Below, piece after piece: positions 31,476 to 39,507 of a stretch of 64,000 nucleotides of DNA. Under the pieces are notes generated by a model. That model ran no database searches, was not told the origin of the DNA, and saw only the letters and a list, made by a program, of their open reading frames with translations. Source of the DNA: Planctomycetota bacterium (lineage in GTDB: Bacteria > Planctomycetota > B15-G4); contig BQJR01000001.1 of assembly GCA_021604805.1 (NCBI GenBank), forward strand, positions 784,925 to 848,924, written 5' to 3'. The position numbers were made by a program, and so were the translations under genes. The number at the start of each line of letters is the position of its first letter. The first letter of the stretch is position 1.

Positions 31476-32492
31476 TCAGTTCGGCGGGCGCCGCAGGGCC
31501 AGGCTGATCAAGCGCTCGAGCATCTCGCCGTAGGGCAATCCGGCTTCGTCGGCGGCGGACGCGAACTCCTCGCTGCGCGCGATCTCCGGGTTCGGGTTGG
31601 CTTCGAGGAAGTAGAGCTTGCCGTCGTGGCTGAGGCGGTAGTCGATGCGCGCGTAACCGTCGAGCCCGAGGATGCGGTAGATGCGACGCGAAGTGCGTTG
31701 CAACTTGGCGAGCATCCCGTCGGGGAGGTTGCGCGCGGGCTGCAAGAAGATGCCCGCGCGCCGCTGGAAGGCGGGGTCGTGCTTCACGCGCTCGGTGGCG
31801 ATGGCCGGTGCGCCGTCGGCCAGGTTCTCGAAGGTGAGTTCCCAGGGCGGCATCACGGTCACGCGCTTGTTGCCCAGCAGCGCCACGTAGAGTTCGCGAC
31901 CGTCGATGAACTCCTCGGCGATGGCGTCGGTGTCGATGCTGTCGTGGATGAAACCCACGCGTTCGATGAGTCGCTCTTCGTTGTCGACCACAGAAGCCTG
32001 GCTGATCCCGATCGACGACTCCTCCACGAGGCTCTTCACGATCACCGGCAGCTGCATGTCTTTCGGGCGCTTCACTTGCCGGCCCTTGGGGAAGGTGTGG
32101 AAGGCCGGCGTGCGGATGCGGTGGTAGTGCAGCAGTTTCTTGCTGAGCGCCTTGCCGCGCGCCAACACGAGGCCGCGCGGGTTGCAGCCGGTGTAGGGCA
32201 CGCCGAGCAGTTCGAGGTAGCTGACCACGTGTGCGTCGAGCTGCGGCAGGCCGTCGAAACCTTCCACGAGGTTGAACACCACGTGCGGCTTGAAGGAGCG
32301 CACGGCCGAGCGGATCGGACGCAACTCGTCTTCGACACCCACGGACACGACTTCGTGACCGCGCGCGCGCAACTCCGTGACCACGTCCCAATCGGTCTTG
32401 ATCGCGTGACGACGTTTCTCACTGAGCCCCTCGAGTGAGTCGGGAGGCACGAGCGACGGGTGCGTGAGATGCAGGACGCGTTGGGCTTTCAA
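31476..32492 (-). CDS. ATP-grasp ligase, D-Ala-D-Ala ligase-like
   Basis: A 338-residue ATP-grasp enzyme. It shows the N-terminal Rossmann-like part with FNLVEGFDGLPQLDAHVVSY, then LELLGVPYTGCNP, the ATP-binding Lys in LPVIVKSLVEESSIGIS, the EEFIDGRELYVALLG segment, and the metal-binding end YARIDYRLSHDGKLYFLEANPNPEI, all as in D-alanine-D-alanine ligases and related amino-acid ligases. The start is TTG at 32492 with GAGGGA 6 nt upstream; no ATG is available near the N-terminus. Only 10 nt separate it from the metallopeptidase gene, so the two are one operon. The N-terminal catalytic block differs from MurC-cluster Ddl, so peptide or amino-acid conjugation other than cell-wall D-Ala-D-Ala is possible. 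Confidence 0.82.
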   Translation of the reverse strand: MKAQRVLHLTHPSLVPPDSLEGLSEKRRHAIKTDWDVVTELRARGHEVVSVGVEDELRPIRSAVRSFKPHVVFNLVEGFDGLPQLDAHVVSYLELLGVPYTGCNPRGLVLARGKALSKKLLHYHRIRTPAFHTFPKGRQVKRPKDMQLPVIVKSLVEESSIGISQASVVDNEERLIERVGFIHDSIDTDAIAEEFIDGRELYVALLGNKRVTVMPPWELTFENLADGAPAIATERVKHDPAFQRRAGIFLQPARNLPDGMLAKLQRTSRRIYRILGLDGYARIDYRLSHDGKLYFLEANPNPEIARSEEFASAADEAGLPYGEMLERLISLALRRPPN

Positions 32493-32502
32493 CTACGGTC
32501 CC

Positions 32503-33540
32503 TCAGAGGGCGTGCCACTGTTTCTTGTTGTACAGAAAGTGCATCACGTTCACGGTCAACATCACGGCGCAGTCGTTGCGCAGTTCGTCTTCGTCGCCGA
32601 CCGCGCGCAGCTTGAGTTCACGACAGCGACGGATCATGTCTTCGAGCACCTGGTCGAGCGCGGCCTGGTACTCGCCCGTCCAGCGCGCGACCTGTGAGCG
32701 GATGTCGGCGCGGTGCGCGCGCAGGAAGCTGCTCGCCGCGCGCCCCGTGCCGGGAATCGGATCCGGGCCGAAGAGCTGCCGCAGGTGCCGGTCGTAGAGC
32801 GTGCCAGCCTGAGGCGGGTAGGCCTCGCGCCGCTCCTCGTAGTGCTCGCGCAAGGTCTTGCGAGAGGAGCTGATCGGATCGACGCGCCGCCGCGTGCGCA
32901 ACTTGGGTGGCTGCGTGGCGATCTCTCCCATGAGTGCGTCCACGTACTCGAGCTTGCGCAGCGCGGGCCAGTCGGCGTAGCGCTTGCGCCAGACGTGCCG
33001 CGGCTGCATCCAGACCGCGAAGGTCTCGGCGAAGTCCTCGTCGGGATGACTCTGCGCGTAGTAAGCGCGCAAGTGCTGCACGAAGTCGCGGCTGGTGGGA
33101 TCCGGCGCATAGGCCTCGGGGTAAGCCTGTCCCGAGCGCCCGAAGAGCTCGCGGAAGCGCCGACGGCGATGCAGGCCGTAGGCATGACTGAGAGCGTGCC
33201 CGCATTCGTGGCGCAGGATGCGGCGACACTCCCTGCGTGTGCCGCCCTCGACCTCGAGCATCTGACGCCGCTCCAGTTGCCGCAGGCGCGGGTGCGCGAG
33301 ATAGAAGGGCAGCGCGAAACCCGGCACGTCGATCGGTGAGAACCACTCGTTCGAGAGCCAGACGTGCGGACGAAAGCTCAGACCGCGTCGCTCGAGATCG
33401 CGAGAGAGCAGCGCGACCATCATCTCAAGCGGGGAACCCTCGAGAGTGATCCCGAGCTCGCAGAAGCGCAGGTCGAGCAACTGCTCGTCCCTCCAGCGCG
33501 CCCAGTCGGGCGGTCGCGAGCTGCGCGCAGCGGATGTCAT
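32503..33540 (-). CDS. putative zinc-binding metallopeptidase
   Basis: A 345-residue cytoplasmic-type protein, with no signal peptide. The zinc motif is HECGHALSHAYG (an HExGH form of HExxH), and DEDFAETFAVWM about 70 residues on supplies a probable third ligand Glu. This layout is that of the putative zinc-binding metallopeptidase family. The flanking RRECRRILRHECGH, WRKRYADWPALRKLEYVDAL and the C-terminal helical half have no other recognisable domain. The start at 33540 is supported by a -10 candidate (TATCAT) ending 7 nt upstream, implying a leaderless message. It is followed at 10 nt by the ATP-grasp gene. Confidence 0.75.
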   Translation of the reverse strand: MTSAARSSRPPDWARWRDEQLLDLRFCELGITLEGSPLEMMVALLSRDLERRGLSFRPHVWLSNEWFSPIDVPGFALPFYLAHPRLRQLERRQMLEVEGGTRRECRRILRHECGHALSHAYGLHRRRRFRELFGRSGQAYPEAYAPDPTSRDFVQHLRAYYAQSHPDEDFAETFAVWMQPRHVWRKRYADWPALRKLEYVDALMGEIATQPPKLRTRRRVDPISSSRKTLREHYEERREAYPPQAGTLYDRHLRQLFGPDPIPGTGRAASSFLRAHRADIRSQVARWTGEYQAALDQVLEDMIRRCRELKLRAVGDEDELRNDCAVMLTVNVMHFLYNKKQWHAL

Positions 33541-33547
33541 GCGCCCG

Positions 33548-33553
33548 ATGATA
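33548..33553 (-). promoter_or_regulatory. -10 element candidate, leaderless type
   Basis: TATCAT on the minus strand, then 7 nt, then the ATG at 33540; there is no ribosome site. Confidence 0.5.
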
Positions 33554-33613
33554 CACGCGACGCTCCGACTCCTTGCGCGCTCGCGTTGTGGCCGCTCCTC
33601 TTGGGAGTCCGTG

Positions 33614-35518
33614 ATGCGAAGCGTCGTCTGTGTGCTGGTCCTGTGCCTGATCACTCCTTCTCTTTGGGCGCACGGTGGTCAGTACAAAGGGCCCTCTCCC
33701 AAGGATTCCTCCGGCCCGGCCGCTCGCCCGCCGAGCGCGAGCGGTTCGAGCGGCGGCGGCTCCAAAACGCCGGGCACGTCGAGTCCAGCGGCCAGCAGCA
33801 GCACGGCCAAGGTTCGCGGGAGCAGCGGGCGGAGTGGACAGAGCACCAGCGTGGGGTCGGTCACGGCGGGCCTCGAGCGCTGGGAGTTCTGGTGGCAGAG
33901 TCGCCGCGATCGCTTCCTGCATCTGCGTCGACGCCTCGATCGAGGTCGCGCCGCCCCCGGTTCGCCCGGCTTCCTCACCGCTCGTCGCGGGCCGGCCGCA
34001 GGCGCCTCCGAAGACCTCGGCCCCAAGCGCGTGTCCGAGGAACTCCTGCCCGCGCTCCTGAAGCTCGCCGACGACGCGCATGACAGCGACATCATCGACT
34101 CGAGCCTGGTCGCGATGGCGCGTTCGGCCGGCCCCGACGAGCAAGACGCCGTGCGCGCCGCCCTCGCGCGTCTGCTGCCCCACCCGCAGCGCACGGTGAG
34201 CGCCGCCGCCGCGCTCTCACTCGGCATCCTCGGTGGCGAGGCCTCACGCGACGCGCTGATCCCCGTGTTGCTCAACGACAGCGCGGGCCGCCAAGCCGTC
34301 GGCAGCGGCTCGGTCGACTGGTTCGTGCGCTCCTTCGCCGCGCTCGGCCTCGGCTTGGTCGGCGATCACGAATCCGGACAGGCGCTGCTCGACCTCCTCG
34401 CCACGCTGCCCGACAGCGAACGCGACCTCAAAGCCAGCGTGCTCGCGGCGTTGGGACTGAGCGAGCCCGGTCCGCGTCTGCTCTACCGCAGCTTGGGTGA
34501 GTTGCGTCCGCTGCTGCTCGACGCCGACCTCGACCCTGTGCTGCGCAGTTACGTGCCGACCTCGCTGGCCAAGGCTTGCGGCCGACTCGCACTCCCCGAA
34601 CTCACGCGCGTTCTGCTCGACGACGCCACGCCCAACGCGGTGCTGCAATCCACGGTGATCGCGCTGGGCCTCGTCGCGCGGCTCGACGACGCAGAGGTCG
34701 CCGAGGCCATGCGCGACACGATCGTCTCGCAGCGCGACGAACCCACGCGACACTTCGCGCTCATCGCGCTGGCCGAGATGGGCGCGCGGGACGTCGAGCG
34801 TCGCGCTGGCGCCGGAGCGCACGCGGCGCTCGTCGAACAACTGCACCGCGAAGTCGCCGGCAAGGGACGCGACCGAGGTCACCGCAGCTGGGGTGCCTTG
34901 GCGAGCGCGATCTACGCCGACGCCCACACGGCGGCGCGCTCCGAGTTGATCGAGTCCGTCCGCGAAGCCTTCGACGACGAACGCGATCCCTCCTTCCGTG
35001 GCGCCCAGGCCCTCGCGCTCGGCCTCATGGACGACACCCACTCCGGCGAGACGATCTTGGAGGCGCTCGAGAAGTCACAGCAGGACGAGTTCGTGGGACA
35101 CGCCTCGATGGCCCTCGGCTTGCTCCGCCACACGCCGGCCTTCCACGAGCTCTCGTCGCTCTGCGCCGACCCGCGCTTGCAACCCGATGCACGCCTGCAA
35201 GTCGCCATGGGACTCGGCCTGCTCGCCCGCGACGACGTGCTGCCCGTGCTGCTCGAGAGCCTCGCCGGCGCGAACAGCCTCGACGTGCTGGAAGGAACCG
35301 CCAACGCCCTCGGCTTGGTCGGCGACGGCCGCGCGCTGGGCCAGCTCGTGGAGCTCGCCAACGACCCGCAGGAGCCGAGCCTGCCGCGCGCCTTCGCCTG
35401 CGTGGCGCTCGGGCTGCTCGGCGAGCGCAGCGAGCTGCCCTTCCATGTGGCGCTGCGTGAGTACAACAACTACGGCGCGCAGGTGCCCGCCATCGCCGAG
35501 ATGCTGCGCATCCTCTGA
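33614..35518 (+). CDS. exported HEAT-repeat protein
   Basis: A 634-residue protein with signal peptide MRSVVCVLVLCLITPSLWA, then a Gly/Ser/Pro-rich linker of about 60 residues, then an alpha-solenoid of HEAT/PBS-lyase-type repeats from about residue 140 to the end. Repeats carry LGLVGDHESGQALLDLLATL, AALGLSEPG, ALGLMDDTHSGETILEALEK and LGLLGERSELPF-like patterns. Such solenoids are protein-interaction scaffolds; no catalytic residues are evident. ATG 33614 is chosen for its GGGAG site at 6 nt and the signal peptide right behind it; frames starting upstream run through the divergent promoter region. Periplasmic or surface location is inferred. Confidence 0.8.
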   Translation: MRSVVCVLVLCLITPSLWAHGGQYKGPSPKDSSGPAARPPSASGSSGGGSKTPGTSSPAASSSTAKVRGSSGRSGQSTSVGSVTAGLERWEFWWQSRRDRFLHLRRRLDRGRAAPGSPGFLTARRGPAAGASEDLGPKRVSEELLPALLKLADDAHDSDIIDSSLVAMARSAGPDEQDAVRAALARLLPHPQRTVSAAAALSLGILGGEASRDALIPVLLNDSAGRQAVGSGSVDWFVRSFAALGLGLVGDHESGQALLDLLATLPDSERDLKASVLAALGLSEPGPRLLYRSLGELRPLLLDADLDPVLRSYVPTSLAKACGRLALPELTRVLLDDATPNAVLQSTVIALGLVARLDDAEVAEAMRDTIVSQRDEPTRHFALIALAEMGARDVERRAGAGAHAALVEQLHREVAGKGRDRGHRSWGALASAIYADAHTAARSELIESVREAFDDERDPSFRGAQALALGLMDDTHSGETILEALEKSQQDEFVGHASMALGLLRHTPAFHELSSLCADPRLQPDARLQVAMGLGLLARDDVLPVLLESLAGANSLDVLEGTANALGLVGDGRALGQLVELANDPQEPSLPRAFACVALGLLGERSELPFHVALREYNNYGAQVPAIAEMLRIL

Positions 35519-35591
35519 CAGGCGCGGCCCCCACCACGAACAGCCGCCCGCGGGGCGACACGGCGCGCGCCGCGTCGCCCCGCGGGTCGTC

Positions 35592-36773
35592 TCAGTCCTG
35601 CCCGCGCAAGAGCCTCCCGTAGCGCTCCCAGCGTTGTGCCGAGAGCTCCGCCGAAGCGAGCGCCGCGCGCACGGCGCAGCCCGGTTCCTCGGTGTGGGCG
35701 CAGTCGTTGAACCGACAGCGCGTGCGCAACTCGGCGAGCTGCGGGAACAACTCGTCGAGCTCCTCGGCTCGCACGCGCCCCAAACCGAAAGCGCGCACAC
35801 CGGGTGTGTCGATCAGCTCGGTGCCGTCGGCGAGGCGCGTGAGACCGCTGGAGGTCGTGGTGTGACGCCCCTTGCCGTCGCCCGCCCGCACATCGCCCAC
35901 GCGACGTGAGCCCTCGGGGTCCAACGCATTCAACAACGTGGACTTGCCCACGCCGCTGTGCCCGAAGAGCACCAGGCGCTGACCGCGCACACGCGCGCGC
36001 AACTCCTGCAGGCCTGCCCCGGTCGTCGCGGAGACGGTCAGCAGCTCGAGACCCGCGTCGAGATGATCGGCCAGCGCGAGTTCACGTGCGGCGCGTTGCT
36101 CGGCACTCACCAGGTCGATCTTGTTGAGCACGACGAGCGCGTCGATGCCTCCGCGCCGCAAGGCCAAGCAAGCGCGGTCGACGAGACCAGGGCGATAGGC
36201 CCCCGCTTCCGCGGACAAGACCAACACGCCGAGTTGCACGTGCGCAGCGAGCACACGCGGCGCACCGCTCGCGCCGCCGCGGGTGAGCACGCCCGCGCGC
36301 GGCAACACCTCCGCGAGCACGAAGCCCTCGCGACCTTCCCGCGCGACGAGCACCTCGTCGCCGACCACCGGCCAGGGCTCCCCGCTGCGCGCCCAGGCCG
36401 GCGGGATGCGCACCGTGACTTCGCGGTCGTCGTGCCGTGCGAGCAGCTGGGTGCGGCCCGGGGAACAGACCACGAGTTCGAGCAGCGCCTCACGCGGCAG
36501 CTTGCTCTCGTGCTCGGCGGGATCGGCGCGCCGGCGCTTGGGCCGACGTCGGGGACCGCCCTGCTGGGCGTGCAGAGTCGGTGCGTCGTGGGCGGCGCCG
36601 TCCTCCGCGTTCCAGTCGCGGCGTCGCGGACGACGCTCGGCTTCGTGTTGCTTGCGGCGCTCGGCGGCGCGACGCTTGAGTTCGCGGTTCTCCTCGGGGC
36701 TGCGGCGATGGGCGAAAGGGTCCAGGTCCTTCTGGCGACGGCGTTTGCCGCTGCGCTTGTGGAAATCGGTCAA
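35592..36773 (-). CDS. rsgA: ribosome small subunit-dependent GTPase A
   Basis: A circularly permuted GTPase that assists 30S subunit maturation. Order of motifs: an OB-fold region with RIPPAWARSGEPWPVVGDEV, G4 VLNKIDLV, G5 SATTGAG, G1 GHSGVGKSTLLNAL, G2 HTTTSS, G3 DTPGVRAFGL, and the zinc finger CRFNDCAHTEEPGC. A Lys/Arg-rich N-terminal extension of about 100 residues (KRSGKRRRQKDLDPFAHRR and a second basic run) is unusual and may bind RNA. The start is taken as TTG at 36773 (LTDFHKRSG), with AGGA 11 nt upstream; an in-frame ATG at 36893 has no ribosome site. Length is 393 residues against the usual 300-350. Confidence 0.9.
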   Translation of the reverse strand: MTDFHKRSGKRRRQKDLDPFAHRRSPEENRELKRRAAERRKQHEAERRPRRRDWNAEDGAAHDAPTLHAQQGGPRRRPKRRRADPAEHESKLPREALLELVVCSPGRTQLLARHDDREVTVRIPPAWARSGEPWPVVGDEVLVAREGREGFVLAEVLPRAGVLTRGGASGAPRVLAAHVQLGVLVLSAEAGAYRPGLVDRACLALRRGGIDALVVLNKIDLVSAEQRAARELALADHLDAGLELLTVSATTGAGLQELRARVRGQRLVLFGHSGVGKSTLLNALDPEGSRRVGDVRAGDGKGRHTTTSSGLTRLADGTELIDTPGVRAFGLGRVRAEELDELFPQLAELRTRCRFNDCAHTEEPGCAVRAALASAELSAQRWERYGRLLRGQD

Positions 36774-36971
36774 TGATCTCGTTCCTGTGCATGTCGCTGG
36801 GCGACATGGGAAAGGCTGTGGACGCGCGCACCACAGCGGGTGAACGCGCGTCGCTCCCGCCGAGGCGGGGACACGAAAGGCGGCGGACTCCACAACGAGT
36901 GCGGGTCAGCGCGCGCTCCGGCGGCCGTGCTCCGAGATCAGATCCTGCGCGGCCCACATCGGGGCCGGGGA

Positions 36972-37040
36972 TCAGTCTGCGGCGGCGCGCTCGGAGGACC
37001 GAAGCACATCGGCAACTGGTGCGTGATGCATGGGCTTCAT
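36972..37040 (-). CDS. candidate 22-codon small open frame upstream of rsgA
   Basis: ATG at 37040 is preceded by GGAGG at 4-5 nt, the best ribosome site in the neighbourhood, and by a TATGCT -10 candidate (37095-37090) about 42 nt from the start. It encodes MKPMHHAPVADVLRSSERAA ending AD, then TGA. The peptide has no signal sequence or known motif. It could be a leader peptide controlling rsgA, which starts about 200 nt further on, or a free small protein. Support is only the promoter plus ribosome-site combination. Confidence 0.3.
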   Translation of the reverse strand: MKPMHHAPVADVLRSSERAAAD

Positions 37041-37089
37041 AGGACCTCCGGAATTCAGCGAGACAGATCGGGACGTGGACAGCTCGCGC

Positions 37090-37095
37090 AGCATA
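37090..37095 (-). promoter_or_regulatory. -10 element candidate for the small frame / rsgA
   Basis: TATGCT on the minus strand; the only TAnnnT hexamer noticed upstream of rsgA, about 310 nt before its TTG start. Confidence 0.35.
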
Positions 37096-37285
37096 CAGCA
37101 GCTCGCGCGGCCCTGGCTCGGCCTGTTCCAGATCGTCTCCCAATCGTCTCCCCAGGGGTTTGAGAACGGGTCGACGGTCCGCGAGCTCTCGCCCGCCCGC
37201 GTGATCCGCGTGCCGGATCCACCGCGAGACGTGCCCTCTCACTCGCCGCTCACGCCGGGTTCACTCAAGAAAGCACGCCATTCAC

Positions 37286-37291
37286 TACGAT
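37286..37291 (+). promoter_or_regulatory. -10 element candidate, leaderless type
   Basis: TACGAT, then 7 nt, then the ppk ATG at 37299; no ribosome site. Confidence 0.55.
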
Positions 37292-37298
37292 CTGGACC

Positions 37299-39461
37299 AT
37301 GGACCGCTCCGCTGAAACACCGCCCGCTCCCGCCGCGACACCGCCCACCGACTCCATGAACCCGGATCTCCCGAACTCGCCCGCCCCACCAAGCGACGCC
37401 GACGATCCGCGGCTCTACTTCAACCGCGAGCTCTCGCTGTTGGCCTTCAACCGGCGCGTGCTGGCCCAGGCGCGTGATCCGTCGACGCCGCTGCTCGAGC
37501 GACTGCGCTTCCTCACGATCTCGAGCCTCAACCTCGACGAGTTCTTCGAGATCCGCGTGGCAGGCCTGCACGAGCAAGCCGAACTCGGCGTGGCCACCGC
37601 CGGCCCCGACGGCCTCGAGCCGCGTCACGCGCTGACCGCGATCTCCGAGTCGTCGCATCAACTCGTGGGCGACCAGTACAGAGTGCTCGGCGAAGAGCTG
37701 CTCCCCGAGCTCGCCAAAGAAGGCATCCACCTCGTGTTCCGCGACTCCTGGAGCGAGCCGATCCGCAAGTGGATCAAGCGCTACTTCAAGCGCGAGGTGT
37801 TGCCGGTGCTCACGCCCGTGGGGCTCGACCCCGCGCACCCGTTCCCGATGGTGCTCAACAAGAGCCTCAACATGATCGTGAGCCTGTCGGGCCGCGACGC
37901 CTTCGGACGCAGCAGCCGCATGGCCGTGGTGCAAGCGCCGCGCCTGCTGCCGCGCCTGATCCCACTGCCCGAAGAGGTCGCCGGCGGACCCACGAGCTAC
38001 GTCACCTTGAGCAGCGTGATCCACGCCAACGTGGGCGCGCTCTTCCCGGGCATGAAGGTCGAAGGTTGCTACGCCTTCCGCGTCACGCGCAACAGCGACC
38101 TGTGGGTCGACGAAGAAGAGGTCGACGACTTGATGCGCGCGCTGCAGGGCGAGTTGCGACGTCGCAACTTCGGGCAAGCGGTGCGGCTCGAAGTCAACGC
38201 GGCCTGCCCCGAAGACACCTGCCGGTTCCTGCTGCGACAGTTCGGGCTCACCGAGCGTGAACTCTACCGCGTGCGCGGCCCGGTGAACTTGCACCGACTC
38301 GCCGTGCTGATCGACCTCGTCGGGCGCCCCGACCTGAAGTTCCCGCCCTTCGTGCCAGCTCAACCCGAGGGCGCGCCCGCAGGCAGCGAGATCTTCGCCG
38401 CCCTACGCGAGCGCGACGTGCTCCTGCACCATCCTTTCGAGTCGTTCAGCCCCGTGGTCGAGCTGCTGCAAGCCGCCGCCACCGACCCGAAGGTGCTGGC
38501 CATCAAGATGACGCTGTATCGCACGGGCGCGTCGTCCCCCATGACCGACGCACTGCTCGAGGCGGCGCGCAACGGCAAGGAAGTCACAGCGGTGATCGAG
38601 CTGCGCGCGCGCTTCGACGAAGAAGCCAACATCGACATCGCCAACCGCCTGCAGGAAGCCGGCGTGCGCGTGGTCTACGGGATCGTGGGATTCAAAGCGC
38701 ACTGCAAGATGCTGCTCGTGGTGCGACGCGAATCGGGCAAGCTGCGTCGCTACGTGCACCTCGGCACCGGCAACTACCACTCGCGCACCGCGCGCATGTA
38801 CACCGACTTCGGCCTGCTCACCGCCGATCGTGAGATCGCCGAAGACGTGCACAACGTGTTCCACCAGCTCACGGGCCTGGGCAAGGTCGGCAACCTGCAA
38901 CGCTTGGTGCAGTCGCCCTTCGCGATGCACCACCAAGTGCTCGAGTACATCGCCGACGCCACCAAGGCGGCGACCAAGGGCAGACCTGCGAGCATCCAGG
39001 CCAAGATGAATTCGCTGCTCGACAAGCAGGTGATCGCCGCGCTCTACGAAGCGAGTCAAGCGGGCGTGCAGATCGACCTGGTGATCCGCGGCTTGTGCGC
39101 GCTGCGTCCCGGACTGCCCGGCGTGTCCGAGAACATCCGCGTGCGCTCCATCGTGGGACGCTTCCTCGAGCACACACGCATCGCGCGCTTCACCATCGAC
39201 GGCGAAGACATCACGCTCTGCTCCAGCGCCGACTGGATGCCGCGCAACTTCTTCCACCGCGTGGAAGTGGCCTTCCCGATCATGGATCCGAAGCTCTGCA
39301 AGCGCGTCATCGAGGAAGGCCTCGACGTGTACCTGCGCGACAACATGAACGCCTGGGAGCTCGGCCCCGACGGTGAGTACACGCCCTGCACGCCCGGGGC
39401 CGACACACCGCTCAGCGCGCAGCAAAGCCTGCTCGAAGGCTTGGCGAGCCGCTCGCACTGA
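37299..39461 (+). CDS. ppk: polyphosphate kinase 1
   Basis: Makes inorganic polyphosphate from ATP. The 720 residues match PPK1: the N-terminal domain begins YFNRELSLLAFNRRVLAQA and RFLTISSLNLDEFFEIRVAG; the middle holds FPMVLNKSLNMIV; the first phospholipase-D-like catalytic half has LAIKMTLYRTG and AHCKMLLVVRRES; YVHLGTGNYHSRTARMYTDF carries the autophosphorylated His. The second half ends RFTIDGEDITLCSSADWMPRN. A Pro/Ala-rich tail of ~40 residues precedes the N-terminal domain. ATG 37299 lies 7 nt after a -10 candidate. The exopolyphosphatase gene is convergent immediately downstream (47-nt gap). Confidence 0.95.
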   Translation: MDRSAETPPAPAATPPTDSMNPDLPNSPAPPSDADDPRLYFNRELSLLAFNRRVLAQARDPSTPLLERLRFLTISSLNLDEFFEIRVAGLHEQAELGVATAGPDGLEPRHALTAISESSHQLVGDQYRVLGEELLPELAKEGIHLVFRDSWSEPIRKWIKRYFKREVLPVLTPVGLDPAHPFPMVLNKSLNMIVSLSGRDAFGRSSRMAVVQAPRLLPRLIPLPEEVAGGPTSYVTLSSVIHANVGALFPGMKVEGCYAFRVTRNSDLWVDEEEVDDLMRALQGELRRRNFGQAVRLEVNAACPEDTCRFLLRQFGLTERELYRVRGPVNLHRLAVLIDLVGRPDLKFPPFVPAQPEGAPAGSEIFAALRERDVLLHHPFESFSPVVELLQAAATDPKVLAIKMTLYRTGASSPMTDALLEAARNGKEVTAVIELRARFDEEANIDIANRLQEAGVRVVYGIVGFKAHCKMLLVVRRESGKLRRYVHLGTGNYHSRTARMYTDFGLLTADREIAEDVHNVFHQLTGLGKVGNLQRLVQSPFAMHHQVLEYIADATKAATKGRPASIQAKMNSLLDKQVIAALYEASQAGVQIDLVIRGLCALRPGLPGVSENIRVRSIVGRFLEHTRIARFTIDGEDITLCSSADWMPRNFFHRVEVAFPIMDPKLCKRVIEEGLDVYLRDNMNAWELGPDGEYTPCTPGADTPLSAQQSLLEGLASRSH

Positions 39462-39507
39462 AGAACGGGTCGCGGGCGCAGCGGAGCTGCGAACCCAGCG
39501 CGAGTCG

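Larger units (their letters stand above)
36774..37298. other. 525-nt intergenic region, rsgA to ppk
   Basis: The region between the divergent rsgA and ppk genes holds a minus-strand promoter candidate (37090-37095), a 22-codon open frame with a strong ribosome site (36972-37040), about 200 nt leading to rsgA, and the ppk promoter candidate at 37286-37291. I see no fold of a known structured RNA. Confidence 0.6.

Noticed and set aside
36972..37040. Second selenoprotein reading through the TGA of the small frame before rsgA
   Set aside because: The continuation is only about 20 codons to the next stop, has no fold or Cys-rich context, and no SECIS-like hairpin follows.
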